Positions 35,658 through 47,941 of a stretch of 64,000 nucleotides of DNA are shown here, one piece after another (positions within the stretch are counted from its first letter, which is position 1; each line of letters opens with the position of its first letter). The notes beneath the pieces were generated by a model, which was given only the letters and a program-made list of their open reading frames with translations, ran no database searches and had not been told where the DNA came from. Source of the DNA: Paramacrobiotus metropolitanus (Eukaryota; Tardigrada; Eutardigrada; Parachela; Macrobiotidae); NCBI RefSeq assembly GCF_019649055.1, contig NW_026570258.1:558001-622000 (forward strand), in the 5' to 3' direction. Both the position numbers and the translations under genes were made by a program.

Positions 35658-36338
35658 GGGAAGTGGCCCGGTACATGGTACCAAAATCGCGTACATGCCC
35701 GAAATCTTTCACTTTCGCGCACTCCCAAACCCTTTTTTCTTTTGTTTTATGACCTTCTGTAGTCAGATGACTTGTTTACACAGGCGAGAAAACCGTTTGT
35801 GCGCGCAACATCCGGTTCGGGAGTTATGGCTCTTAGAAAATTCCAAACAGTTTAAATGCATTCAGGTGTACCAAAAGTCTCATTATGGACCGATCTCATT
35901 CTAATTTTGCACGTAAATGCACATGGCCATGAAGATCGTTTTTACACCGATCCAGAGTTCCATGATTTTTTTCAAATTTTAAAACGAATTTAAAAATTTT
36001 TGAAATTCATTTTAAAATGTGAAAAACATGCTAGAACAGTGGATCGGTGTAAAAACGATCTTCATGGCCATATGTGCATTTACGTGCAAAATTTGAAGGA
36101 GATTGGTTCGTAATGAGACTTTTGGTACACCTGAATGCATTTAAACTTTTTGGAATTTTCTAAGAGCCATAACTCCCGAACCGGATGTTGCGCGTACAAA
36201 CGGTTTTCACGCCTGTGTGTACAAATCATCTGGCTACAGAATGTCATAAAACAAGAGAAAAAAGGGTTTGGGAGTGCGCGAAAGTCAAATATTTCGTGCA
36301 TGTACACGATTTTGGTACCATGTACCGGGCCACTTCCC
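35658..36338. mobile_element. 681-bp full-length hairpin element at TTAA
   Basis: The left half and the reverse complement of the right half match over about 330 bp, with an AT-rich centre near 35998. Ends are GGGAAGTGGCCCGGTACATG and its complement, and TTAA borders both sides (35654-35657, 36339-36342). TTAA target duplication with GGG/CCC ends is the piggyBac pattern, so this is best read as a foldback, non-autonomous piggyBac-type element. It lies between A3 and A4. The mirrored open frames in the two arms are not genes. Confidence 0.8.
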
Positions 36339-36554
36339 TTAAAGCAGCTGAGCCACATTCCTCGGAACCGCTGTTGAAATTCACAAGTATACGAAGTTAC
36401 AGTTTAGCAGTGACAGCCATATATATTTCGTTGAACGGTTGAAGAGAGCTGACGCTTAACCGAATACAGCACATTGAAAGGCGATTTGTATTTGTATTAT
36501 GTCCATCTTTTAGATTTCGTGCTCGTGGATTCGGTAATCCAGCGTCCGACGAAA

Positions 36555-39500
36555 TTAAGCACCAACAACAACGGCGGATGCATTGTTTCGCAAAAAACTA
36601 CCCATCACTGAACGATCGGGGAAACGCCACAAATTCCAATATTTTCTGGAGCTCGTCTCTCGATGCGTCAGTGTAAAGTTAAACTCTTCCACCGTTTTCC
36701 TGTACATATTTATTCAATACAGTTACTTTTTCGTTTTCATGATAACGGGTTTCTTTTCTGCAAGGAAAGGCTATACATACCCCTCAGGTGTCATATAGTC
36801 ATCGGAATGTCCGGTTAGCGTGATATTGAGAGAAAGGTCGTCGATGGTTAGCGGATTGGCTGCGGAGAAGGCGTTGCCAACGGCATGCAGGACAGCGTCG
36901 ATATTCTAATGGTAAGTGAAACAAAACCAGTCAATAATTATTATGATGCCGGTCACGAAAGCCGGCATTTTGAGGAAGTACATAACAGGAATTTTGATTT
37001 CTGGACTCGATTCATCTAATAAATTTGATTACCAAATCTGGTCCATCGTGGGGTTGGCCGTTCTTGATGTTTTCTATCTTCATTAGGTGAAGAGAAAACG
37101 TCGAAGGCAACGGGCTGCGTTTGGGCGTCGATTGAGTAATGCACTGCTCAGGCGATTGGTTGTTCGCGCACGATGTGTTCTGGCAGCTAAATTTCATCAT
37201 CACCACCGGCACATCGGAGAAACGTGAGGTCAACTTCATACTGCGGCAGATTTGGCTGTACATCAGTTTGCCAAAATGAGAACTGGGATCAACGAAACCT
37301 GGACCGTTATTAAAGATGGCAGATTCAGTCAGCTCAATGAAGAAATCGACGACGTTGCCCGTAAGATCTGGATTCCATATATGCACATCTTGATCTGGAA
37401 AACAGCCAGCATCTTTGCAGTATCACTTTAACACAGACCGGGTTATTTTTTACAACGCGCTGCTACAGTTTGCGTTCTAACCCATTTTCGTCATAAGTTG
37501 TAATTGAAAGATTAGCCAAGTAATTTTATGTTCAAAAAAGGCGCTTTCGTACGGTGTGAGAGTCAATATGACACACGTAGCGCGAAAACATAAACAAATG
37601 ATTTAAAATTATTAACACCTGCACGATATGCATAGGTACAAACCCACTATGTTGCCCTCAAATTCTCAATACTGCACTAAGTTTTGCATCTTACCGGCCG
37701 ATCGAAAACTGTTCACGTATTCCTTGATGGTATCCTCAAAAACCGGCAACAGTTGATAGTTCATCGGGGTAGTTGGGAACACGCGGAACGAATTGTTGGG
37801 CTCGTAAGCAGGTCTGCAATTTCGACACTCACTGGATAAAACCGCAGCTTTGGGTCCAGCCAATAGTCTTCTTACAGGGTACGAGGAAATCGCCATATAT
37901 GTTCTATCCGTCCTCGGCGCAAGTTGGACACGGTGAAGGTCATGTCACAGCGGGTAAGTGTGTACCTGTTGTTAAATGAACACAAGGCCATTCAGACACA
38001 GACTAGAAAATCGAAACCGAAGTACCACAACATACCCTCGTAAGGTCTGGAAGTGAGCCAGTTGTGTGCGGTTAACGAGGCTGATGTGGTATTCTACACC
38101 GCTGAGGCTTAACGGATTGGCGTCGGCAAAATCCCTGGTCACATTGTATAGCACCGTTTCGTTGGACTGTAAACACAATAGCGATATCGGTTCACGGGAA
38201 TGCGACTGATACAATGAACGCCATAAATGCCATAAATGTGGTTACACCGATAGCCGATAGCATATCATAGCGCTATCGGCTGCCTGTGTAACCACATTTG
38301 CGGCGTTATTGTACACCGTAATAGTAATGTACAGTTCCCGAGATCACATTCTTTTTCGCCGCGGATTATCGCTGTAAGCGCAACCGCATGATCTTCTTCG
38401 TACACACGGTATAATGTAGGGCAAAAAATGTTCTTCTCTGCTTTAACAAGTAGTGCTCAAATGACTGCTTCTCTGTTCGAACCCAATATCAGCGACTAAT
38501 ACTATAGAACAGCTTCTGTTACAGGCTGCTGATGCCTTCAATTACTTCCTACAAATTCTCTGAATCGTGGACCGATTGGCAAGTTCCTATTCTTCCAGCC
38601 CCCTTTTACGTACTAACATATTCGTACGCAGGTAAGACTTTACGAAGAGTACGGAGCATCGAAATACTTGTGGCGTAAAAACCGGTTGTCTGAGTGAAGA
38701 CTGAAAACAGCGATTTCCTTGTGTTACTAAAGTACTCTGTAGATCTGGCAGGGCGTTTCATCGGAAAGGGAACACTGTGGTTAATTGTACGCTCGGCACT
38801 GCAAAATGCAAATCAATACCAGTGTCTCATTCGGCCGCAGAAGATAATGTAGAGCAAACGTAGGGCGTAGTGGACATGGCATGTCGTTGCGATCCCGTAA
38901 TTTTCTCCCTTCTTTACAGTCCATGAGAAACTTCTCCGAGATGAGGTCAGGTTCTCCGGCGAGCCGTACGCGCGACAGCTTAGACAGCACACGATGTGCG
39001 ATATATTTTGCGCCCTCCAGTCGTTTATAGATAGCGTCCGCGTACAGCATGCGCGAATCCAGATCGATATACTGCTGGTAACGATTAATCAGCCGAATAA
39101 AAAAATTGATAGCCGTCCCGTTGTCCACGTCGGGATTCCATAATGCCACCACAATGGACTGCGTCTGCTTATCTGTGAATTATAATATAATTTAATTTAA
39201 CTTTGACTGTCGACTGTGGAGTATTGCGAATCGCTCAGCGTGAGCTAGATTGACCTTTACGTTTAGTATAAAACAGATGTTCTGAGTCTGAGAGTACCAG
39301 GGCTCAATTTGTGACTGACCTAATGCGGTTTCCAGTGTTTGAACTATCTGTCTCTGCAAATTTGGTAAATTTTGCAGGTTTACGGGTTCGGAATAGAATA
39401 AACGAAAGGACCAGTCAGGATCGGTTGTACGCAAGGGGGCATCCTTCTGATCGTTATTAGTTGACGACAGGCTGTCGGCTTTGGGTTTGATAAACACCTC

Positions 39501-40789
39501 CTCGCAATTCAACCTACGACTAGATTAGAATGTCCCCGTAATAAATATAAATTTGTAATACTAAACTCAAACGGCGCGCGAAAGCTTGTTACTAATTATG
39601 GAAATAAATGCTGCTGCTACTGCGAAAATGCGTACGTCGGCGAAAATCCTCCATCAAAGCGCGGTGCAGTAGGTTCAGCCCCAGTGGCTTCCGTTACGAT
39701 CGGGATGTTGGTTCCGGCTTCTCCCAGATGTATATGACAGGCAGGAGGACTACTCCCAATCGCCGGTAATATGGGCAGTACCGTCTCATTGTACACGTTG
39801 ACACCTTTTTCCTGCAGTTTCTGTTTGAGTTCATCCTTTGTCGGAGGAATCATTTTGCGGATCCGAATATTCGTTGTAGCCGGTCCCGCATTGGCTTTAG
39901 CTTGATGTGAATCGTTAGACATGACGACTGTATAAATTATCCGCGCTACCGATGACCTGCAACAATGCTAGCCATACATACGTGAGGTTATTTTTACCAC
40001 CTAGGTACACCATGAAATCGTCTGCATTTTCATGGCCGTATAAATTTAAAAATCTTAATCGTACTATAATAACATCCGTTAGCAAATTGGTCTGCGGTGA
40101 AGAACGCGTTAATTTATTAACATGCTGCTTTAAGAATTCAGACGTTTGGAGGTTTGGTCAGAGGGGAAGACGTACCTTGATTTGGATGGTACAGCAGAAT
40201 TCACAATCGACATTAATCGCACATGCGGCGCATCCGTAAGCACGCTGCTGGGACTACTGGTATACTGCTCTACAAGCACAAGAGCCATTTTCTAAAAGCT
40301 TTTCTGTTTATAAGTTCATGTCTTATTTCTGTTACATAACTAAGCAAGGTTCACTTACTGAACGCTTCCGCCCATGCATAATTGAGCGCGTCTTCTATCT
40401 GGGGAACCGAAAGATTCGTGGAGTAGATGGCCACTCCATGGAGGCCCATGTGGCGTGGTAATGGCAGCAGCCATTTAAACTCCTCCAGCCAGTAGATGTA
40501 CTGCTGGTCCGATGGTGTGTCTTTCTGTTTCAGGTAAAACATGATGCTTAGCGACTGTTCATGCCCGTTTTCGAAATGCCGGTTAGGAAGAGAAAGAGCA
40601 TCGCTGTTGGCTGCAACCAGCATATTTGGCAAATGCACCATCCAGCAACCAAACAAAACATAAGTTTAACTCACATAAGACAGGACGCGAAGAATTCTGT
40701 ATGCCATTGGTTATGTGGACATGGCCCTGCACCTGTACTGCTAAGAACCACATACACACCGGCCATAATTGCAATAATGTTCCCGGCAT
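36555..40789 (-). CDS. Secreted modular protein, family A copy 4 (intact)
   Basis: Exons 40789-40675, 40610-40359, 40269-40176, 39956-39621, 39513-39320, 39172-38820, 38166-38036, 37965-37876, 37813-37695, 37394-37033, 36905-36781 and 36699-36555 join without a stop: 771 aa. All donors are GT. Residues 1-22 are a signal peptide (MPGTLLQLWPVCMWFLAVQV); there is no TM segment later. Exons 2-4 form an N-terminal region; exons 5-8 (residues about 266-521) and 9-12 (about 522-771) are homologous repeats. Matching motifs: FSFRLF/NSFRVF, NLPNLQRQI/QLLPVFEDT, WNPDVDNGTAINFF/WNPDLTGNVVDFF, CPLRPTFALHY/PLPSTFSLHL, NPLSLSGVEYHIS/NPLTIDDLSLNIT and GRIEHIWRFP/RKYWNLWRFPD. The sequence is rich in N-glycosylation sites. 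This is the reference copy of the array; function unknown, extracellular role inferred. It might be a distant SEA-like ectodomain protein, but I could not show this. Confidence 0.85.
38212..38311. mobile_element. 100-bp hairpin element flanked by TA
   Basis: Outer arms CAATGAACGCC / GGCGTTATTG and inner arms AATGTGGTTACAC / GTGTAACCACATT, with a CGATAGCCGATAG / CTATCGGCT core, give a long stem. TA dinucleotides flank both sides. It sits in intron 6 of A4, just before exon 7, without touching the splice site. MITE-like. Confidence 0.65.
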
Positions 40790-42107
40790 GGTTGGTCTTG
40801 GGAATTTTTGCAAACTCTGAAATGTTCCCAACAAGTAATAGGCTAGTAATTTTACATGTTGGCCTTAATATGGGGAATTGTTACCGGTAGGATAACTGAT
40901 GCGTATCGCGACTGAGTGCCTGGTGATAATGATCGCAGAACTTTAACCCCACCAGACTAACCTGGCTGTGAGAAACTCGAGCGTTCTCATGATTGCAATC
41001 GGACACGGTGCGCCCTCTTACTGCTCGATTTATCAGCGTGATAGCTTTTGTGCCAGTTAAATAGCTACATACATTACCATTTACTCTTATTTCACACATT
41101 GGCTGCATTGCCTAATGGCTACACTACCAACTATTATTATTTTGCGCAGATGCCGTGTAATTGAAATTGTATGTCAATTACGTGGGATATTTGCCAAAGA
41201 GACTAAGTAACCGCAAACTTTGAAGATACGAGCAAATCTGTATTGGATTGCAGTTCAATCTTCCGAGATTTTCCCCGCCGAGAATTGTTCCTCTTTAGTG
41301 CAAAAAAGGGTGCTGCTTCCGCATGTTTATGCACCCTCGTCGTCGTACAAACTTGAACGTTTTGATTTGCTTGTACAGATTTTTACGCGAACGGCCCATC
41401 CGTTTTATTTCCGAAAGAAGGGCATCGTGAGGGTTAATTCCAAGCGTGCAACGCTACCGGGAAGCCTACGCTTGTTCCTGGCTTGTATATTCATGTCCGA
41501 TTGCCAATATTCAGTTTGTTACTATTACTGCACAATGCACGTCGTCTTTTCCTCTGCCGGCGGAATTATCCCTCTCATACACCTACCACCGTACGTCGAG
41601 TATCCCACGCAAAAACGTGGGATGTGTTATTAAAAGAGAAAATTAGACAGTGCAATGCCGGATGCCAGCATTCCCGGCACTTGTTCCGTTCTTCCCAACG
41701 CGAATAAAACGAGGATGATGGTGCAGCTGCACCCTTATAAGCTTAATATCATTGCGATTTTAACCGAACCCGTCCACATTCAGGATAGTTTTCAGGGAAA
41801 TAATCTCTGCATGAACGCAAGCATTATGTTTTCGTCGCTTTCTAGCTTAATCTTCGTGTACCTACAGACAGCCGCACACGTGCGTCAATTTCGTTGACCG
41901 ACTGTTTGTCCCACGCCTCCCATTCCGTCGTCAGGCTCCATTTTCATTCATATTTGACAGAAATGACAGTGGCTGCTTAGAAACACCATGTTCTGCACAT
42001 CCCATGCAGTTAATTGCGTTCGGATGACCCTTGATAGATGAGTTAAATGGTGTACTGTTTTCTGACTTTCACTGCGGTAGAGTTTTTGTTCCGATATAAA
42101 CTACGCA
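40790..42107. other. Spacer between A4 and the GPCR
   Basis: Contains the relic similar to the one upstream of A3 (about 40890-41000, minus). Otherwise only unsupported frames are present, the longest being 137 codons at 41220-41633 plus, with no signal peptide, domain or paralogue. A 7-bp hairpin TCCCACG-CAAAAA-CGTGGGA is at 41602-41621. Promoters of A4 and the GPCR should lie here. Confidence 0.4.
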
Positions 42108-43524
42108 ATGCCAAATCTTAGCTACAACACCTTGCTCAACCGTACCGATGTCTGGACCAATGGTTCGAGGTCAAACGATACCGTTACGCTTCTTCCTTTC
42201 GGCTGGATTTTTTCGGTGACAATCGGAGCATCCACCAATGCCGGTATCTTGGCCATGGTCCTCTTCGCCCAGCGTCACGTCTCCACGTTCAATGTCTACC
42301 TCATTAACCTGTTACTGGGAAATCTGTACCACAATGTACCACGCCCCTTAATGCTGCTTCTCATGACGTATATTAGCTCAATGCGGAGAAGTCACACGTG
42401 CTGCACGTTAATGCTATACTTTCAAGGTATGGTTGAAAACACGCTTCATACGTTGCTTATTTGGTTCTTTGTTTATGTGACTTTATTTTTAATTTGAAGT
42501 TCTTTTTATTTTAGCAATGGTTATAATTATTACTAAGATATAATAAGATTAAATTCTAATTCACTCATAATCAGATTTACGTGTAACTGGGGTTACAACT
42601 TTTTCTATTGAAATTAATTTTGTTAAAATACCACAAGGCAAAATAGATGAAAATGGAGATTTATCTAAATATTTAAAACCAAAAGCGTGAACGAAATTCA
42701 TAGTAACTTATAGTACCTATTTGTTAATTGCTGACCTTTCAACCGATTTTGGTATAAAAAAGCTAAAACTTTTTTGACTTTTTTTACAACTCAAATTTCA
42801 TTTCAAACCCTTTTAAAAGTGGCTCAAAACTATTTTAATTTGACCCCCTTTTCAAGGTTCGTCCATGACCGTGCTGAGTTTATCGCATCTGCTCATCACC
42901 ATCAACCGGCTGTGGGCGGTGTTCTCCCCGTACTCATACCGTGCGAAGCATACGCGCCGTCTGGCCATCGGATTATGCATCGCCGTCTGGCTCAGCGCCA
43001 ATACATCGCAGAATGCCGCGCTGATAATGGATGTGCTGTACTATCGCGAGAAGACACCCTTCCTGACCGGGCACTGTTACCTGCACAGTAAATCCATGAA
43101 GGAACTGACCGCGGTTAACTATACTGTATTTTGGATCGTACCCATGTTCGGGATACTGATCGGCTTCTGCGCTGTCTGGTATGTTCGACGACAATTTCTC
43201 CGCCGCATCGATGCAATGGTTCCATCTAGCCAGATGACCGATGCGCCGCACAGCCGCAGTGAAGCGGGAACTAAACCCTCCAAAAAGACCACAGATCGCA
43301 ATATCTACCGGACGTACTTTTTCATGACTATGTGGACGATCGTGTGCTGGCTGCCCATCGCCGTAGCACAGGGTCTGGCGACCTTCAGCCCGGTGTCGCA
43401 ACAAACGGCGGTCAACGTGTTCCAGGTGTCAGTGTTAATTTTTTACGTGGAGACCATCGTGGATCCGATTCTGCTTTTATGTGTTAATAGAGACTGGAAG
43501 ATGCGCGTATGCCGGCGATTCTGA
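42108..43524 (+). CDS. Rhodopsin-like GPCR (C2), orphan
   Basis: Two exons, 42108-42426 and 42857-43524, phase-1 GT-AG intron, 328 aa. N-terminus with several Asn-linked glycosylation sites (NTLLNRTD, NGSRSNDT), TM1 around WIFSVTIGASTNAGILAMVL, TM2 FNVYLINLLLGN, the TM3 cysteine region CCTLMLYFQ at the exon junction, then the TM3 end ITINRLWAVFSPYSYR, where NR replaces the usual D/ER. TM5 is YTVFWIVPMFGILIGFCAVW. TM6 carries the classical CWLP (TIVCWLPIAVAQG). TM7 has VDPILLL in place of NPxxY. A short basic tail follows. The changed DRY and NPxxY motifs are typical of lineage-expanded orphan receptors. Ligand cannot be inferred. C1 at 4.7 kb is a broken relative with the same junction inside TM3. 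Confidence 0.85.
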
Positions 43525-44197
43525 ATACGCGAGTACTCGTAAACTGGATAGCTAAACAGTCTTATACTTTGTACGATTTGCTGCAAGACGGCATTTGGAA
43601 CCTTTTGAAATGACAGGTGTTGTGAACGGCATCAAGTTGTAAACTGTAGCTGTTATTTGATTTTATTCCGAGATCTTCGATCTGCGCAGTCACCGCTTTA
43701 TATACGTACTATTTAAAATCATGGCACGGACGATTGTATTTTTCTCTGATGATCATGATGTTTCCTCCAATATTAGCGAGTAAATGAATTAAAAATAATC
43801 CACCGGTGAATTTTTGGTGTTTGTCGCGACCGTGCTTACAGTCGCAAAACATGTTACGCTGCTTATTCGAATAATATCAGTTATAACAGCTGTAGATAAT
43901 ACACATTAAATAATTTTATTTTTCATGAAAAAATAGTAAAAACTGCGGACGCTGTATCATCGTGCTACATGCACGCGCAGCCACGTGGCATTGTGATTTG
44001 CGAAACTAAGGTGCTCAGTGTCTGTTTCTGCTTTTCCTGTGTAGCTTAATGGATTAACTGCTCCACGTTCAAATCACACGGGATTTATGTAAATGGCTAT
44101 TAAGCTTACACCGCTGAGTTACATCCGCTATTTGAGGCGTGAAAATGTTTGTTTTAGCGTAAAACCGTAATACAGCGGCGCCCAGATCAAACAAGCT
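43525..44197. other. Spacer between GPCR and B1
   Basis: No gene. A short stretch at 44040-44090 (GTAGCTTAATGGATTAA, then GTTCAAATCAC) resembles tRNA A- and B-box sequence but lacks room for an anticodon arm. Confidence 0.4.
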
Positions 44198-46129
44198 ATG
44201 CAGCGGCTGTTTTCATTGTGCGGTTGTAATAGTGATTCCACAAACGTTTCCAAAAAGTTTGTATTCATGGCTAAAATCGTACTGAAACAAATCATGAACG
44301 CTTACACAAAAGATGCGCACTTCAACCGAAAGGTCATCAGTCGATGCTTAGACATATACGTCATCGTGTGGAATCTCTTACTAAAGATCAACGGAATTTG
44401 TCCTCTGTGGGCGAATTACAGCAAACAACCGGCATGGAATGCAATTTCTTCTCACTCTTGGATCGTAATATTAACACTCCTTAAGCTTCTGCACGTTGGC
44501 GCTATCGCGGTGCCGCTATTCTTCAGCAGCCTAAATGGGACTTTTGACGGTTTTATCGATAATGTTTGTCTGCGGCAAGGCGACATTATAACGCTGTTGT
44601 GTACACTCCTTATCGCTGTCAAATGGAGCAAGATCTGCGAAACAGTTTCCCGTATCCGGAACTACGAAGCGGAATACTTCACTAAATGGGAGCCACGTTT
44701 GTGTGTTATTTTGTTAGCTGTGACATTAACTTTGTTTTCCGTTTTTCTCTACCAAGTCGTCGGCTTGTTCGATCAACTGATTAAGCGCCTAGCGAGCGAT
44801 GACATGCAGTTTGCGGCCAGTTATTACGGAATTCCGGTACTGCGCAGTCATTACATCCTGTACATATATACCGGCTTCGTACTGGTTCGTTCGTCACTGA
44901 TCTTTTCGCTGTCGTCGCTGTTCGTAATGCTGTTTTTCACCATTGGCCAAATATTCGGCCGAATAAAGCAGCGTCTGTTAGCGGATAACGAAGCCACTCG
45001 ACAACGAGTGATGCGCGATTACTTCGACATGTGCAACTTGGTCACAGCGTTGTCGGATCAGATTGGGATGTTTATCCTCTTGTCGTACATTCAGACGGTC
45101 ATGTGGTTGGTGTGGAATATCAACAGTTTAGCCTCAAGGAGCTCCATGGTTCTACCCACGCAAGTGCAGATTTATACCACTTCCACTCTCTTGTTTCTTG
45201 CAGTTTTGGTTACCATCGCCATGATCCACGTACACGAACAAGTGTGTGCCCAGTACTAGTAGCCGTGTTCGAAAAAAGACATTTACCTTCAGTACGATAT
45301 TTGTCGCATAGGAACGTTTTCGCTGCTATAAGTTTGCTAAATATACCGTGGTATTTCCGTAGCGTTATCAGTTTCTGTAGCGCACAGCTGATTAACAAAA
45401 GCAGATGACAGGAAACAGCGGTTCAATTTTATACTTTTATTTATTCAAACAACCATTTCCTGGACTTTTGAAGGCGTACTCGAGTCTCGAAATGCGTATT
45501 TCAGTAATAAGCTTCCTCGAAAATCATATTTACCAATTCGGTTCAAGGAATTACTTTTTCTGAGCAGAAGAGCACAAATTTTGTGTGTCGCATATTCATT
45601 CTGCAGTCATAAATAATATGGTAGAAGCGTTTGTGATGCGAGAACATCGAAGTAAGCTGCTGTCCAGATACAGTAGAAAATGACAATTACATACGGTGTT
45701 TTCTCCATCCAAAGCTAGAATCGCATAAATAATAATTTTGGATGTTTTTAAATTGCGTATTCCACATGTTTAGGCAAACATTTCTAAAGAAATTCGAGAT
45801 CTAATCGACCGCGAACCAGCCGACAGCGACAAAGCTACGAGGATGTACGCGCATCTGTACCGCGTGACCTCGGATCCACCGGGATTCTCCCTGGCCGGGA
45901 TCGTCCTCGTGGATCGCTCGTTTATTGCCACGGTAACACTACATTTAGCTGCATTTATTGACATTACACAACAAGCATTTCGGTTAAACTCGTCGAAGCG
46001 GCTTTGTATTAACAGGTCGTGGGTGTTTTGTTCTCCTATGGTACGTTTGTTCTGCAACTGAAAGAGAGTGGACCATCCAACACTAGTAGTGCCTTCGCAA
46101 TACCACTAAACATATCTAAAACAAGCTAA
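44198..46129 (+). CDS. Gustatory-receptor-like 7TM protein B1
   Basis: Exons 44198-45241, 45774-45932 and 46016-46129, both introns phase 0, giving 438 aa. The long first exon holds about six hydrophobic segments (for example SWIVILTLLKLLHVGAIAVP, ILLAVTLTLFSVFLYQVVGL, MFILLSYIQTVMWLVWNI). Exon 2 encodes the cytoplasmic loop LYRVTSDPPGFSLAGIVLVD and exon 3 the last TM with SYGTFVLQLKE. A final TM of the form (S/T)Y.....QF/L, preceded by an F(S/T)..G...(D/N)RS.. loop and cut by late phase-0 introns, is the hallmark of the insect-type gustatory receptor superfamily, whose members are ligand-gated channels in chemosensory cells. B1 is convergent with B2 and less similar to it than B2 is to B3. 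Confidence 0.78.
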
Positions 46130-46424
46130 CATATGGAATTTTTAGATGACCATGATAATATCTGCGTTTTTCCGCCTTATTGGAGTTTTTCTAACGCAAT
46201 TCTTCTACGGCGGTAAAAGAAATCGGAATAGGTATTCATAATATCTTTGCTGTATAAGCTGACCAGGCTGACAGTCTGACACTGGATCAAAGAAAAAAGT
46301 ACTCGTACAACGACTTAACGTAACTGGATAAGGGAGAGGTGCTACATGTAGATTACAAATTATTTAGCATATGACCAATATTCTGGACCGTGAAACAGTA
46401 GAATTTGCAACAGAAGCATGAAAC

Positions 46425-47941
46425 TCATCCAGTAATATTGCGCGTCATCGGGGCGTTGTTTCCGTAAGCACTCGATGAATCCAAACCATTTCCACCTCGG
46501 GATTCTTTCAACTGTAAGATGAAGGTGCCGTAGGAAAACAGAACTCCAACTATCTAAAATCAAGCCTTCATGTAAAACAGTCAGGTGTAAATTACGTTCA
46601 TTCAACTTCATTGAAAGCAGAAACGGTGCAATATGATTACCGTGCCGATGAAGGATCGATTGATTAGGACAATACCGGCTAACGACAGGCCAGCGGGTTG
46701 ACGGGTGACGCGGTAGAGATGACCAAGCAACTGCGCGCGTCTCTCGTGATCGCTTTCCTGATCGATCAACCGGTGCATCTCGTGGGACATATCCGCCTAA
46801 ATTAACGTTGACAAACTCATTTGTGGATAACAAGAAGAATAATTTAATTCCATACTTCCTGGCTAAAATCCATAATCTGTGAAAACTTTCCAACGTTGTA
46901 GCTAATTCGTTTGGCACTCACCTGTTCATGCACATTAATCAGAGCCGCTGTTTCGATAATAACAACGTACAACAGGAATAGTACGCTTTGAATTTGCGCT
47001 CCCAGGGCAAGGATGTTGCTATCATTCCCCGCCAGATTGTTGATCAGCCACAAGACCCACAAGACGATTTGAAAGTAGAATAGCAGGAGAAAGCTTCCCA
47101 GCTCGTCCGATAAACGGAAGATCAGATCACACACATTCAAATGATCCTGCATGCGAGCGTTAGGAATGGCTTCATCTTTCCCCAGAGTCAGTCGGTTCTT
47201 GATGCGAAATGCCACCCGCCCGATGATGGAGAGCACTGCGAAACTCCACATGGCGATGTAATACGGTGCACCAATGTGTAGCGCTTGCAGTACATAAAGG
47301 AGGTATAGAGCAGCAGGTTCAGTTTCAAACACGGTGATCCCGTACGCCTTGGACCACATAGTGGCTTGGGTTCCCGCGGTCATTGCCAGCAAATCCTTCG
47401 CGAAGGAAATATTCTGATACAGAAAGATGGCCGCCCATATTACCAACGTCAGAGTAATTTGACTCGCCAATGACACCTCCCATTGGCTGCAGTACGGCGC
47501 TTCGTAGCAGCGGATCTGTTGCACGCAAACCGTTATGCGTTTCCAGTTCTTCGCGGCGAGAAAGGCCGACAAAACGGCAACTACATCGCCCTGCGTATAG
47601 CACAGATTTTGAATGAAGTTATCCACTGAGCCGGTTAATTTCTGGAGGAACAACGGAATTAAGATGGCGCCCAGGTGAACGATCTTAAGCACCGTAAAGG
47701 TCACCACCCAGGAATATGAAAGGATCGTCTGTGTAGTAGACGTGGGCGTTGCGTACAGCGGACACACTCCGGTTATCTTCAACGCTAACACCCAAAAACC
47801 CAGGACGAAACCCAAGAGGCGGCTGATGGCTTTTTTAACGGGATTTTTATTGTCAGCCAATGAGTGTTCTGTGGACTGTCGTGAACCGGATACGAAGCGA
47901 CACAGCGGCGCCTTTCCGGGTAGGGCGTCGTTAAGCATCAT
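46425..47941 (-). CDS. Gustatory-receptor-like 7TM protein B2
   Basis: Exons 47941-46922, 46796-46641 and 46553-46425 with phase-0 GT-AG introns, 434 aa. Start MMLNDALPGK; then a cytoplasmic N-terminus, the conserved KITGVCPLY before the first loop, TM segments including SWVVTFTVLKIVHLGAILIP and LTLVIWAAIFLYQNI, the motif MQDHLNVCDLIFRLSDELG before TM6, an HEQ end of exon 1, the loop GLSLAGIVLINRSFIGT, and the TM7 core SYGTFILQLKE. Neighbour B3 is its closest relative (same residues MAMT..AQA and YGITVFE/Q in loops). About 150 bp of DNA upstream of the start is also similar in B2 and B3, so they arose by a tandem duplication that included the promoter region. Confidence 0.8.

Noticed and set aside
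35546-36442. Mirrored open frames on both strands encoding the same peptide
   Set aside because: They are the two arms of the TTAA hairpin element read in opposite directions.
41220-41633. 137-codon plus frame upstream of the GPCR
   Set aside because: No signal peptide, domain, paralogue or splice link; composition like the surrounding spacer.
42973-43404. 143-codon minus frame opposite the GPCR
   Set aside because: Antisense shadow of a well-supported receptor exon.
44040-44095. tRNA-like A and B box
   Set aside because: The distance between boxes is too short for an anticodon arm and no cloverleaf can be folded.
46360-46917. 185-codon minus frame overlapping B2
   Set aside because: Spans introns of B2 and is a frame shadow of its exons 2 and 3.
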